The notes beneath the pieces are model-generated. The model did no database searches and was not told where the DNA came from. It worked only from the letters and a program-made list of their open reading frames with translations. From Pardosa pseudoannulata (lineage: Eukaryota; Arthropoda; Arachnida; Araneae; Lycosidae), in the NCBI GenBank assembly GCA_032207245.1, contig CM063502.1:73256309-73320308 (forward strand): DNA of 64,000 nt, read 5' to 3'. A program made the position numbers and the translations under genes. Numbering within the stretch: position 1 is the stretch's first letter; each line of letters opens with the position of its first letter. Shown one piece after another: positions 11,985 through 24,395 of this stretch.

Positions 11985-12443
11985 TTGTATAATTTTAATA
12001 ATTTATAAGATTCGGAAAAAAGATTTTCCTTTAACACTTTGATGCCATGGCTATCATATGTGATATCCAGTGATATTTCGTTGAGCATCTATCCGATATG
12101 ATAGCCATGGTGTTTTAACACTTCAGGCATGGCTATCAAAGATGTTATCAGTTACATGAAATCGTATTGGAGTTTGATTGTTGGGCTCTACGATGTGTTA
12201 TATACGTGGTTTGAAAGTGGTATATGTGACGATTTTATGAGCATGTTTTATAAAAATTAAATATTTAACATGCAACAAAAAAGGGAATATATATAAATAG
12301 AGAGAGTTTGTTTTAAAATATTGTTTGTTTTGAAATATTGTTTTTATGATATTTTATTGAAAAATACAAATTACACAAAAAAATTTGGCTCCGTTGTATA
12401 ATTTTAATAATTTATAAGATTCGGAAAAAAGATTTTCCTTTAA
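11985..12443. repeat. 50-bp perfect direct repeat bracketing a 359-bp segment
   Basis: Positions 11985-12034 and 12394-12443 are identical over 50 bp, both ending CCTTTAA. Between them lies a segment that begins directly after TTAA with piggyBac-like terminal sequence. The arrangement could come from insertion followed by repair synthesis, or from duplication of a small element carrying its own flank. Confidence 0.9.
12031..12118. mobile_element. TTAA-flanked 80-bp hairpin, piggyBac-like MITE or nested ends
   Basis: TTAA at 12031-12034 and 12115-12118 bracket an 80-bp hairpin. Its arms share GCCATGGCTATCATAT and its reverse complement. A third copy of the end (TTAACACTTCAGGCATGGC, 12115-12133) then points rightward. 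TTAA followed by CAC(T/A) and TTAA target flanks are typical of the piggyBac superfamily. The element is too small to code. Confidence 0.6.
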
Positions 12444-12589
12444 AGTATAATTACATTTAAAAAATGTAAATATTTAGTTAATATAAGAGGCATCTAAAAT
12501 CTATGGATATTATTTACTTACGATTTTTGATATTTACAAAATGCTACCTCATTTTAGGATAATTAATATAAAGAAGAATAGATAACTAC

Positions 12590-13860
12590 CATTTCATTGT
12601 TACTGGTGTGAAACACCATTCGACTGTTATCACTTTTTCTCTAAAGTATTTAATATTTCACACATATATTTTTTTCATGAAGCAAATAAACTACCCAAGA
12701 AAGCATTTTGCAAAAATTAAAGATTTTCCGTTTCTTTACATGTTTAAATAATTATATAAATATGCTGTTACGGGGGTGACAGTTATTTTATCAGGTGTTG
12801 CACTTAGGTTCACAATTCCCAAATTTTCTGTGAATAGGTAGTATCTAAAAGTCATTAAATATTCTTTTATGATAAAGAAGTTTAGATGTTTAACATTACA
12901 TATTACTTGTAAGTTTTAATGACAAATATAATTACCAGATTCTTTTGAAAGACATGTTACGGGTGTAACAGAGTTCAGAATTCTTTAAAAATAATCTTTC
13001 ATTAAAAGTGCTGTTTTCATCAGTAAATGAATAATCCAAATCAGATATGTTTGCAATAATTAATTTATTTATTTGTTCTAACTTTTAACAATAAAAAGGA
13101 TATTGTCCTATGTTGTTTATGAGAATTGATGGCTTTACTCTAACTATGCATTTTTCCATTTTTCTTTCATATGGCGTTTCTTTTACTTCTGACCATAACC
13201 AGTATATTCCATTTTTCTTTCAAGCAACTCAATGTTACTTCTGACCTGTTTCAGAAAATTTAATTAATCCCAGCAAAATAATCTTTTTTTTTATATGCCA
13301 TTTCAGCCATTCCACAGTTACAGGTATGATACATCTATAAGACTGTTATCCCTTTTTGTATAAAATATTTAATATTTCCAATATATATTTTTAACGAAGG
13401 AAATAAATCACCCAAGAAAGCATTTTGCAAAAATCAAATAATTTTCCTTTTCTTCTTTACGTGTTAAAAAAATTATAAATATGTTTTTGCGGGTGTGAAA
13501 ATTATTTTACCAACTGTTATATATAGGTTTACAATTACTGATTTTCAGCTAATAGGTAATATTCAAGAGTCATTAAATTTTTTTATGAAAAAAGACGGTT
13601 AAATGTTTAATTCTTTGTGTTATTTGTAACTTTTAAATGACAAATATAATTACCATATCTATTTCAATAAACGTGTTACTTGTGTGACAAAGTGTTACAA
13701 GTGTGACTCAGTTTAGAATACTTTTGAAAACATTAAACATCTTACATTAAAAGTACGGTTTTTAACAATAAATGAATAAACCAAACCTGTTTGTAAGTGT
13801 TAAATTTATTTATTTCTTCTAACTTTTATCAATAAAATTAAATGTGGCTTCTGTTGTCTA
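12590..13860. repeat. Diverged tandem pair of ~520-bp units (offset ~715 bp)
   Basis: The segment at about 12590-13110 realigns with about 13305-13850. Shared blocks in order include CCAAGAAAGCATTTTGCAAA, a GTTACGGG(G/T)GTGAC-type word, TTTTAATGACAAATATAATT, CATTAAAAGT, AAATGAATAA and TTCTAACTTTTA. The two are roughly 70-75% alike with indels. Each copy carries several GTTAC-N4-GTGAC/GTAAC words. No open frame is conserved, so it is not evidently coding. Confidence 0.75.
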
Positions 13861-14176
13861 TAATAACTTTGTAATTTTTTTATTTATTTTACTCATTAGG
13901 AAATAAAAATAACTGCATATTTGTAAGCAGTGAACTCTTAGCAACACTTTGATGTACGACACGTGACTAGAACTAGTTTTGAAATTTGGTCATTGAGTAA
14001 TTGTTGACATGGAAGGGTTTATAAGCAAGGGGATATCCTATATTGAGATTTATTTTAATTTAAAATATAGAATGACATTCAAATCAAATTCCTTGCATTA
14101 ATGGCTTGAAAGAGAGATCAGACTTTTGGTTTAACAAATAAGTTCAGAAAACCAACGAAAGATGTTATTTAGCAAT

Positions 14177-14462
<286 letters not shown>

Positions 14463-14466
<4 letters not shown>

Positions 14467-15455
14467 TCAAATCTATGTTCCCAGCCACAAAATATCTCAT
14501 TAAAAGAAATGTCAGCTACTTGAATTCTTCCAACCTATTTCCCAAAGCTTTCTCTGAAAATAAATGCAGATTTTATGCCCAGTCGCCATTTTTCAGCTGT
14601 CTCGGCTCACTTTTTCCATTGATCTAAGTCCCTTTCTAATTTTAATAACACTGACTAAGACTTTCCCTGAAAAAGAATTCGTCTCCTCAACTTTCTGTGG
14701 GTTCCAACCTTGTAATCCACTTGTTTAATGTATCATCTTCTTCTTTTGTTCAGAAACTTATTTTTCAATTGTTTTTAACTTTTATTAAAACTAAATAACC
14801 CATATCTTTTTAGAGGTTTAATAATAATTTTCATCATCAACTCTGAAAACTCAACTGTTAAAAGCAAATAATTTCTAAATTTTGTTTTGTTTTGAGCAAA
14901 TAAAAAACATTTTAAAAATGTTTTTCAGTAAAACAAATTAAAATAAGAAGTTAGAAAAGAGGGGTAAATAAAACTCAAATTTTTGCTGTAAAAATTATTT
15001 GATATTTTTCAAGTCAGTATTTAATTTTAAAATTAAAGGTATAAAAAGAAATACAATAAATTTCAAAGTATTTAATTGTAGTTAAACAAACATTTACTTT
15101 TTTTAACATAACGAATGAATTTAAAACAAAACTTTTAACATTTAATTTTCTAAAAAAGTATTAGATTTAACATTCACAATGAAGTCTTTGCATAATTTTT
15201 TTTGTATTGATTTTACTGTAGTTTCTTAGCTAAACTAAACTTATTTACAAAATTTATAAAAAATATCTTTTATATTTCTCATATTTGCAATAAAAGAATT
15301 TAGAAAAGGTGATTGTTTTGGAAAGTTTTGAGATTATTTATTTTCCGGTATTATCAAGTGCTACAACTGTACGAGTATTTGATTACAATAGTTAGATCTT
15401 TTTCCAGAGCAGTAAAGTAAGAGCAAATATAATTTGCTTACAAGTCATGCACTAC
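14463..15455. other. AT-rich sequence, nothing recognised
   Basis: No gene or repeat structure found. Confidence 0.6.
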
Positions 15456-16093
15456 TTAACCCTCTAAGCGGTATGCACGTACAATTCCACCAAACCGATG
15501 ATGACTTCAAAACGTACAATTTTCGACCTCCAAAAATGCACCGAAAATGAATGTAATGTACATTTTTGCCAGTGCTTTCCCCCATGGAGTTTTGAGGTAG
15601 GAGGGTCAGGTCTATTGTTTAGGAACTGCACCCCTCTTTCACTGACATTTCTTGAGGGATGCAACCCTACCCCCTGAAACACAAAGACGCTGATAGCTTT
15701 TCATGGCTTTGTAAATCTCTATTTCGAAGTATTTCGTTTGCGGTAACAGATGTATCTCTAATTGCACCCCTTAAATATCTTGGATGACTTTCGTAAAAAA
15801 TATAAATAAGTTTCTCAAAGAATATTTTTATTTGTACTTTTAGAATGCATTATTTCTTATGATATAATATTCGAGACTTGACGAGCTTTATGTGTATATA
15901 AAATTAACAATCTATAATATCTATTTATATATCAATATATAACCGGAAATAAAGGGGCAATAACGAGGTTGGGTTTTCCATATTCCATTCTAGTCGACAA
16001 AGAGTGAAGGTAAAAATCATAGAACTCTTTGGCCACTGACATTAACGTATTGTGGAGAATTTTTTTCTAGATGTGTTCCACTCGGAGGGTTAA
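15456..16093. mobile_element. Non-autonomous piggyBac-like element, 630 bp
   Basis: The element CCCTCTAAGCGG...CCACTCGGAGGG (15460-16089) is flanked on both sides by TTAA (15456-15459 and 16090-16093). The termini are imperfect inverted repeats: CCCTCTAAGCGGTATGC against CCCTCCGAGTGGAACAC. CCC ends plus TTAA duplication are the signature of the piggyBac superfamily. The interior is GC-richer than its surroundings at 15460-15780 and has no transposase. A 72-codon minus-strand frame there is probably chance. Confidence 0.8.
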
Positions 16094-16785
16094 TACATAA
16101 AGGCTAAAAGTAATATCTCACCTATAAAGAATTGCTGTATGTACGCATTAGTACTATAGCGTACTGTATCAAATAAAGTAAACAAAAGTGAATATACAGC
16201 CGTGTGAGCAGAAATATTATAATTCATAATTCTAAAGGTATGAAAATCTAAATGATTTATTCACAAATTCATTGTTAATAAAAAAGAACAGCTCTATTGA
16301 TTTAGTAGAAATCTTACAGGAGCAGTTTGACAATTATTTTTAACTGTGTCTTTGTTGAAATACCTTATACGAAAATTGAATTATAAAATAAATAGGAAAT
16401 TATAAAAACAAAATTTATAGCAATATTGAAGTTTGTACTTTTATATATTTTCTCTAAACCGAACCATATTTTTTTATCACATCCAAAAATAAGTAAAAGC
16501 GAGAAAGATTAATTCTCTCCGTATCATTTGCGTTATGTAAGAATTCTAACTTTCCTTTTCCTTTTATGCCACAGTTGACGTCTCACCGTAGTTGTTGCAG
16601 GGGAATAAGTTTGTGTGTCTAGCACTAGCAAAAATAAGAAAAAGTGATGGTAATCAGCTATTAACATTTCCACCAAACTATTTCCCGCTCTTCGTTTATA
16701 CTTACCTAAAAGCAACGCTGCAAAAAGTACTTTTTCAATGATAGAAAAGCATATCAGACTATTATGTATGTATGATTGTAAATTA
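16094..16785. other. AT-rich sequence, nothing recognised
   Basis: No supported feature. Confidence 0.6.
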
Positions 16786-18446
16786 TAGGGTCTGGTGCGG
16801 TAAAATGGGTATTTTTACCGCACCAGATATAAAAGATACATCATGAGCTTTAATAATTATATTTTAACTTTGTAATATATTTTTAGACATTTGTTGGAAA
16901 CATTTATTTTTCTAAAAAAGTTTTATATTTTGCATCTGTCAATATAGGTTGCCTAGTTTGCAAGTTAGGAATACATTCTACTTTACTAAAGTTTTAAAAA
17001 CTTTCAAAATCATAATATTTTATTTCTTTTATCGTCAATATTTTTTCAATAATCATCTGCAGGGGTTTCTCAACAACAGCTTTTAAAAAACAGGCAAGAA
17101 ATATTTTAAATATTTTATGTTTAATGTTTATTTTTGTATGTTGGGGGAAAATGAGCATTGGTCAGGCTTAACAATTTATTATAAAATTCTAAATTTTTAG
17201 ATGTAATGATTTAAACCAGCCTGTCAATTTTAGTGTAAATAATATTACATAGTATTTTTTAAATTTATTTACTGTGTTATAGAGTACATTAATACAATAA
17301 TAGTAAAAGTTTTGCTTCTAAGCCTAAAAATAGTGTTTACATGACTATTTTGTACATCTGCGACAGGAAATTTTCTTTCAAAATTCCCTGTGTACAAAGG
17401 TTAAATGTATATGAAACTTGGACCAAGTGTGGACCACCTGGTACATTAAATGACTGCACAGGGTCAGTGTGGATGCTTGAATCTTAGATGGGACATTTTC
17501 TCAAACAAGTGGAACACGTTGAAAAATCCATTATTTTGGTATTCGATGGTCACTTGATATATAAGACAGTAAAACAAGCGATGGACAATAGAATCCCCAT
17601 AAATGCCTCCCATTAAACTGAAGCCATGCCGTGCAACCTTCGGATGTTGAAATATTTGCTTCTTTGAAGTGTGCCTGGATAAAAATCCTGAAGATGTGGT
17701 ACACGGAAGTCTGTCTTTTAAAAAGTGTCCAAAGCGATATTCCCTAACTTACTGAATCATCTATTTTACACAGTGAAGGAAAAAGGTTGTTAAACACAAA
17801 ATAATGTTATCTGAAAAAGATGGAGAAATATCAGTAAATAGTGTTGAACAGACTTCAACAACACCTACTATGGAAGTTCTTTCTACACAAATTTCCAGTT
17901 CAACCACTTCGAAGTTTACCATATATGGATTTCAAAAATGCCTTTCTTAGAACAATTTCACCGCTGCAATTGTAAATAAATAAAAAGCCTTAGAAAATAA
18001 CCGACGAAAAAGAAAGCGTGTACAAACTAGGCCCGGAGAAGTGATGACGGTTTCTGATGTAGAGGAACATAGCTCAGCTTAATAACCCTGGCTATTACAG
18101 TTTTGCAATATAAATTGTCATGATATGACATATAAATTTGTTTGTAGCTAAAAAAATAACGTTTTGATTAAATTTTGCATAATTAATAGCATTTTTTAAT
18201 CAATACGCATTTTACCCCATCTACTGTTCATTTTACCCCACCTCTGGGGTACAGCAGGTATAAAAAATTAGTAAAAATTTATAAATTTGCAATTTAATAA
18301 AATGTACAAAACTATTTAAACAATAATAATAACGAACCCTATGCATGAATGCAAGCAAATATTGCTTGTTATTGATTTTTTGAATAAAAAATAGTACCAC
18401 ATGAAAAATCACACATTTTTTATCCATTTAACCCCTCTAGACCCTA
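16786..18446 (+). mobile_element. pogo-like DNA transposon, decayed, with TIRs
   Basis: The ends are inverted repeats: TAGGGTCTGGTGCGGTAAAA at 16786 and, read inward from 18446 on the minus strand, TAGGGTCTAGAGGGGTTAAA. The outer TA is the expected target duplication of the Tc1/mariner/pogo superfamily. Near the right end two further GGGGTAAAATG words (minus strand, about 18207-18240) repeat the terminal motif, like subterminal binding sites. The left TIR forms a perfect hairpin on itself, with arms 16791-16805 and 16813-16827. Transposase remnants fill about 17430-18080. The left 600 bp is AT-rich and has lost any recognisable DNA-binding domain. Confidence 0.8.
17430..18081 (+). pseudogene. 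pogo/Tigger-like transposase remnant (DDE_1 type)
   Basis: In broken frames the sequence gives PGTLNDCTGSVWM (about 17439-17477), LVFDGHLIYKTVKQAMDNR with the catalytic Asp of the DGH motif (about 17536-17592), an eroded hydrophobic/Gln-Pro-Leu region, and a C-terminal tail ENNRRKRKRVQTRPGEVMTV followed by SDVEEHSSA and a stop at about 18081. This order (DGH block, then a basic tail with the GEVMT-like motif) matches pogo/Tigger/jerky-type transposases. Multiple stops and frameshifts make it inactive. It lies centrally between the TIRs of its element, as expected. Confidence 0.75.
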
Positions 18447-18492
18447 TTATTGGGATTCTAAATTACCAAACTCCAAACGAGACACATTCGTT

Positions 18493-18692
18493 AAAGCTAA
18501 ATGGGCCGAACGATGGCCGATTGGTTAGAGTGCTGGCCTTCGGTACCGGAGTTCGTGGGTTCGAATCCCACTTTGGCATGGATGTTCGTAGCCGTTCGGA
18601 ATCGGCTTTAAGCTGTAAGTCCCGGTCTCATTAGCCCTCGTGTGCAAAATAGACCGTAGTGCTCCAAACGAAATCAAACCAAAGCTAAATGG
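18493..18692 (+). mobile_element. tRNA-derived SINE, family 1, intact with 12-bp TSDs
   Basis: The SINE body is 18505-18680 (176 bp), flanked by identical 12-bp duplications AAAGCTAAATGG at 18493-18504 and 18681-18692. The head is tRNA-like. An A-box-like TGGCCGATTGG lies at about 18514-18524. The B box GGTTCGAATCC lies at 18558-18568 inside a perfect GTGGG/CCCAC T-stem. These would act as an internal RNA polymerase III promoter. The body contains GGTCTCATTAGCCCTCGTG, and the tail is AAATC/AAACC-like. This is the reference copy for the copies at 410-572, 6288-6346 and 20899-21092. It is a SINE and not a functional tRNA gene, because the acceptor and anticodon arms do not pair properly. Confidence 0.92.
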
Positions 18693-18859
18693 ATACATTT
18701 TTATCTTATTCCAAGGGCCCTTTTTCATGTAACAATAATATTTCCTGCAATATAGAAATAAACTTGTTCTCAATCAGACATTTGTAGACTAAACAAAATA
18801 TTTCAATTTATATATATATTCCTCTATGTTTGTTTTTCCCATATACCATTTATAGCTTA

Positions 18860-19215
18860 TTGTTGCTGTTTTCTTATGCCACTTGGTCAAACCAAATACG
18901 ATTGAGCTGGAGGTTACTTCGTATTAAGGGGAATAGGAGCTTTCGTTTTGAAGAACATCTCAAGGGTGAAAGTACGACCTATGCTCCAGTGGGTCCTCGC
19001 TATTTTGAAGCTGGGAAAAAGCAGAAGATAAATAGACTTGGACTGCCACCCTTAGAGGTATCGATTGAGAACTTGGAGGACATTGTGACCACGAACAAAT
19101 TTTGCATGCTCCAGTCACCTTCAACGAACACGGCGGATCAAACGCCGGCTCGGGTACCGAACCAGCAGCCACTCAGTTAGGAAATCGTTGCCTTTGCCGA
19201 CTGAGATACCGCGGC
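18860..19215 (-). mobile_element. tRNA-derived SINE, family 2, minus strand
   Basis: On the minus strand the head reads GCCGCGGTATCTCAGTCGGC (A-box region, about 19215-19196) and GGTTCGGTACC (B box, about 19160-19150). The family-2 body follows, ending in CCAAGTGGCATAAG and a CAGCAAC-type tail. It is homologous to the plus-strand copy at 5679-6008. A possible imperfect 13-bp duplication (10 of 13 matching) flanks it at about 18846-18858 and 19215-19227. The 116-codon plus-strand frame over it is a shadow. Confidence 0.8.
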
Positions 19216-19227
19216 TCATTTTAAGCT

Positions 19228-20600
19228 TTTTTAAGTTTAATAGAAAAATTTCGTATATTTCATTTTGTTACTTCGATAGCCGGACAAAAGCAAAATGGTA
19301 GATTTACATTTAATTAAGAAACTGAAATCTTCTGTTATATATATTTCATAGTAACAAAGACATATATTTTGCCCTCTATCATTAATATATAAATTAAAAA
19401 CACATTTTATCAATGTAACTATTGCAAATTCCTACAAATATGCTCTGTGTTAACTGATATTTCTGTTGTACCGAATTTTTGTACACAAGTAAAATCTACA
19501 TTTTAAGATATTTGTAGTAACTATTTCACAATAATATGAATTGCAGTTTGGTGCTTAACTCCACACTAATCTGTAAAGGTTTTTAATTGATGCTTTCAAA
19601 TTCTTCACTTTAAAAAGGCAATTATTATTACATTAATTATTTACTCTGTAGACTTAAATTATTAGAATATTAAGTAAAATTTAAGAAAATAAATTTGGCG
19701 ATTTTGAAGATAAGTGACTTTAATTTTCATTACAAAAATGTGATATATCTCAAATTAGTTAATATAATTAAATATATTACAAATATTTCAACACTCATTT
19801 ACAACAGTTTTGCTATACATATAGCTCGTTCATATATAAATATGTTTCTTAAGTTTATTTATCATTTTTACTTTTTTTGGTGGCATTTTATTTAAGTATA
19901 GAAATAGAGTAAAAAATAAGTGGCAAATTGCTAGCACTTTCTTGTTCCTCTAACTTATTCAAAATAAAAAATAGAGGCTAAATGGTTAAAGCTCTTGTAA
20001 AATGCTGCATTTAAATTCTAAAAAAATATACGTGATGATTTTTTATGTTTAAAGTAGCCTTTTTTCTGCCTGAAAATCAGTTTTGATCATGTTGAAACGA
20101 TAAAAGCATCGTCTAAAAATGTTTAGATGAAAAGAAGCTATGTCTTTCCCACTTAAACTTCTTTCGGGAGAGAAATCCTTGAGGAGACTGAATGTGTTTC
20201 ATAAGGTTAAATTTAAAATAAAGAAAGGAGTGGAAAAATTGATTTTTTCCCATTTGAGTGTTTAAAAAAAGAGCTCTCTCTTTCAAGATAAACAGGCGTG
20301 CTTTTTTTACAGAGCTGTTATGCATAAAATCGCACTAGATGGGGTTAATTTGAAAGTGTTTTTTAAAGAAAAATGTAATGTCGTGTTTATACAGTGTTAG
20401 AAATTGGTTACTATTAATATTTAAAAACTTTTTGAACTAGTTTTAAACAATCAGCGTTTAATTAAACACGATAACACGTGTTAGTGATAGTGCATGTGCA
20501 TTGTTTAGAATCCATGTATGTTTACCCTACGGATTTAAATAATTCGGGATATATATTTTAGCAACGCGATATTATAGAAGAAAGCTACGTGCATTTGCTA
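19228..20600. other. AT-rich sequence, nothing recognised
   Basis: No supported gene. Frames of 66-70 codons (19695-19895 plus, 20113-20325 minus) carry no motif. Confidence 0.6.
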
Positions 20601-20611
20601 TTTTATATATT

Positions 20612-21092
<481 letters not shown>

Positions 21093-21109
21093 CCAAAGAA
21101 AAATATACT

Positions 21110-21940
21110 AACTAGCTAGTAGTTTATAATTTATTTATGGGTACTGCCCTATCTATGTTAAGAGAACTTTGATTTACCTCCTACATATTCCACTTCCAGT
21201 ATTGTGGTTCACACTTCCAAAGGAGGAGTCACTGTGGTTTCGCAGTACATAAAGCCTAGAGAAGACTTCAAATTTTTTACTAGGTAGAGATCTAAATGAT
21301 CGCTTTCCTCAATGGGTCTATAGCTATGAAGATGAACGCGGAAGAACCCAAAAAGAAAAACTGGTCGCACAAGACCTAATCATAGCCCTCTACGAATAGC
21401 TTTCCAACATTCCAACTTGGCAACAATTTAAATGGCAATTTAGATGTAACAATCTGTGATGGACACACATTTCAAATGCTGACGGACTGGCGAGTGGAGG
21501 ATGTCGAATCAGTGAGCGATCATAAATTCGTAACATATAGCCTAGGGGTAAAGACGCCAAGTGTCACAGTAATTTTTTACAAATCAAAATACAGCAATAG
21601 TTTTGCAACAAATTTAAATCCATTCTGAAGTCCAAAGAGAAATTTCTATTAAACAAGCTAAAAGTAGAATATAACAAACACCAACTCGATGAATTTATTG
21701 ATATTCTAATCTACAATATCATTGCATCATGCGACAAATAATTGTCGAAGAAAAGCCATCACAGTCCGAAAATAATTTCAATGTGGACGCCGGAATTGGG
21801 AAGTGCTAGAAACAAGGCAAGAGCTTTGCATATACATCTTTCCAAAGATTCTCAGGAGTAAAAACCAGCATTAAGAACCAATGTAGATTCCCATTTTTAT
21901 ATCTAAATAAATCCGGGAAACCATGCTTTTGATCATCTAA
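21110..21940 (+). pseudogene. Non-LTR retrotransposon (LINE) endonuclease remnant
   Basis: In shifting frames there is an apurinic-endonuclease-like region: GDLNDRFPQWVYSYEDERGR after one frame fix (about 21285-21345), LDVTICDGHTFQMLTDWRVE (about 21440-21500), VESVSDHKFVTYSL with the SDH motif typical of LINE endonucleases (about 21505-21545), then a post-endonuclease linker MWTPELGSARNKARALHIHL (about 21780-21840). The order matches ORF2 of Jockey-like LINEs, which supply nicking and reverse transcription. The reverse transcriptase itself is absent, and the frame is broken many times. It could be the kind of LINE that mobilised the SINEs, but nothing here links them. Confidence 0.7.
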
Positions 21941-22785
21941 AGTACCAAGTCGAATAATAGCTAAATAGGTAGGACGTAAACATTCGGTACTGGAATCTAT
22001 GTGTTTAAATCCCGTTTCTGCCATGAATAGTTTTATCCATGTTAATACATTTAAAGAGATAAAACCTGGTGTCATTATCTTTCTTGTATCAAAAATGAAA
22101 GCTCAACATACCAATTCAAACAATAATACAATAACGGGGACTGTTAAATGTTTAAATTTTCAGGATTATAAAAAACTACTAAATTTTTCAAAGCCTCCAC
22201 GATGTTATTTGCTACAAAATTATAATGCATGTCCTTTTAGTAAGCCAAGATTTTAGAAAAAGTCTGCTTTAAGGATATTAAAGCCTTTTTTATTTACAGT
22301 CATTATTTATTTTGTTGGCTGGATAGTAGCTGGATCTGAATTTTAGTAGAATGATTATTATTGTGCGTGATTACACTAAGACTCAAGAAGTTACTTTTTA
22401 AAATTATCTGTGTTTCTTAAACATTCCTTTAGTGGTATTCAGAAGTTTTAAGGAATATTTTCTTTCGTCTCAGCCCACAGTCATGAAAAAAAAATTAATT
22501 AAATTTCGTACTCAGATAAAAGTTGTGATATGTTCATTTTGAGGTTAATGAATAATGAGGGTAATAATGAGGTTAATAAATGAGAAAATGGGCACATTTA
22601 GAGGTTATGTCACTCGTAAAAAAGCATAATGTACCCTTACAAAAAAATAAAAGCATGTGTTCTCTAGTTTAAAATTTATACTCCTGAACACATACATATG
22701 GGAGATTCTACTTTTGCTAATGTTTAATAACATTTTTTTATTTAGTATTTCCATAAAACTATTTTTTTTTTAAATTTATGCCACT
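21941..22785. other. AT-rich sequence, nothing recognised
   Basis: An 85-codon frame at 21999-22256 has no motif and no support. Confidence 0.55.
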
Positions 22786-22789
22786 TTAC

Positions 22790-23225
22790 TTTCGAAGGTG
22801 CGATCTGTATTCAATAAGAGAACCTCTTCGCATAAGGCCGTAGAAAAATTGTGTCTTTATCTACATTGCACTTGGAGCGGAAAAAATCTAGTATTCTTCT
22901 CTAACTCCCAGGGTGGTCTAACAAAGTAAATAAAATTTCAGTCCCATCATCTTAGATAACGAGTCGGGTAACTTTTCGCAAATGCCAAGCATCACAATGT
23001 GCAGCACTCGATCGTCAACTACATTTTCTCATCTCCCACTCTTTCCTCATTGGCTGTCTTACCTCAGAGATCACTTGCAATGCTCTTATATAGAACAATA
23101 TAGAACTATTCTAGAAAACACAATTGCAAATTTTCGTCCTGTAATTGTGTATTCTAAAAGATACCCGAATTCTTCGAACATTAAAGTAGCTACAATGAAA
23201 ATTCTTGATTGAATTCTATCATCTA
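22790..23225. other. Mixed-composition island, unclassified repeat remnant
   Basis: Its composition is more balanced than its flanks, with a 76-codon frame at 22982-23212 that matches nothing I know. It is probably the remains of an unidentified mobile element. The words AGTAGCTACA and TTGATTGAATTCTA near 23185-23220 recur at about 23430-23465. Confidence 0.35.
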
Positions 23226-24111
23226 ACTACCGAAGGCAACACATTTTTTATTGCAAACAATGGACTTAAAAATCTTAATTCCATTAAGACTTTAAATTAC
23301 CATAAAGTCTTTTTAGTGAAATATTTTACGACGTTTCAAAACTAAATCGACTCTCCACAGCCTATATAATTTTTATCTATCTGGCCGAAAATATAGTCTA
23401 GCTACGATAGGTGAAGAGAGTATTTTAAGTAGCTACAAAGTAAATTTTTGATTGAATTCTACTAGTTTCTTACTGCTTTAAGTGGAAAAATGTTGCTACT
23501 TATAACAGATCTTTTCTTAAATCCCTATTTACCTTGGTTAATTTACTACACATAAAGACAGTAATGACCTTCCGAAACATATAATATTTTCATAAATAAA
23601 ATATATTCATTACAATATAAATAATATTTTCTTGACAAAGAAAGAGATGATTGGAGTGTGATGTTTCAAAACCTGTATTCTAAATTCTAAGTAATGAGTT
23701 CATCTTCTCTTAGAATTTGAAATTCAGGAATAGAGAGATCACACACAATCAATTCAAATTATGAGAGCAGACATAATTGATGATCTTGTAGTTGATAATG
23801 ACATTTCTACTAAAGTACATAACATACTGTTATCTAATGAGATTCCTGCATGCCTTGTTACAATTCTAAAATGAATGAAACAGAAATTTGAATAACCCTT
23901 TACAGATATTACCTTCCATACTAATTCGGCTATAGAATCTGCGATTTAATTACAAGGAAAGAAGTAAACACAGCAAAAAAATTCATTTTTATATCATTTG
24001 TGTTTAAATACATTATAAGTGTTAACTTTTTTAACAAACATTTTAGTAGTCACTGAATCAGTACATAAGATAAAATTTTTTATTTTTGTTTCAGAATGAC
24101 CATTCATTTAT
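23226..24111. other. AT-rich sequence, nothing recognised
   Basis: Apart from the recurring words at about 23430-23465, no structure is seen. Confidence 0.55.
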
Positions 24112-24395
24112 CGACACATGATTTTCCGGATCAAGACTAGGTCTATTTAATGCAAAGATTGGGTACTATTAAACAAGTTAACTGACAGCGAAAAATAGGA
24201 GTTGGAGATATTTCAGTAGAAATCTTTACGAGAGTCTATGATAAAATTCGTGGTAGTGGTAAATTCAGCATATGATTTTCCTGATCAAGTCTGGGTCACT
24301 TAATACAGATAAAGGATAAAAAAAATATACAGAGTTAGAGATATCTTTTAAAATATATTTGCTAGTTTCTATGATAAAACTCGTGGTAGTATTAA
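24112..24395. repeat. Diverged tandem pair, ~150-bp unit
   Basis: The blocks ATGATTTTCCGGATCAAG, GAGTTGGAGATAT and CTATGATAAAATTCGTGG (24119-24255) recur in the same order at 24272-24390, with point changes and small indels. Confidence 0.8.

Noticed and set aside
18505..18580. A functional tRNA gene
   Set aside because: The B box and T-stem are good, but the acceptor and anticodon arms do not fold. The sequence continues into a SINE body with 12-bp TSDs and has three relatives in the window.
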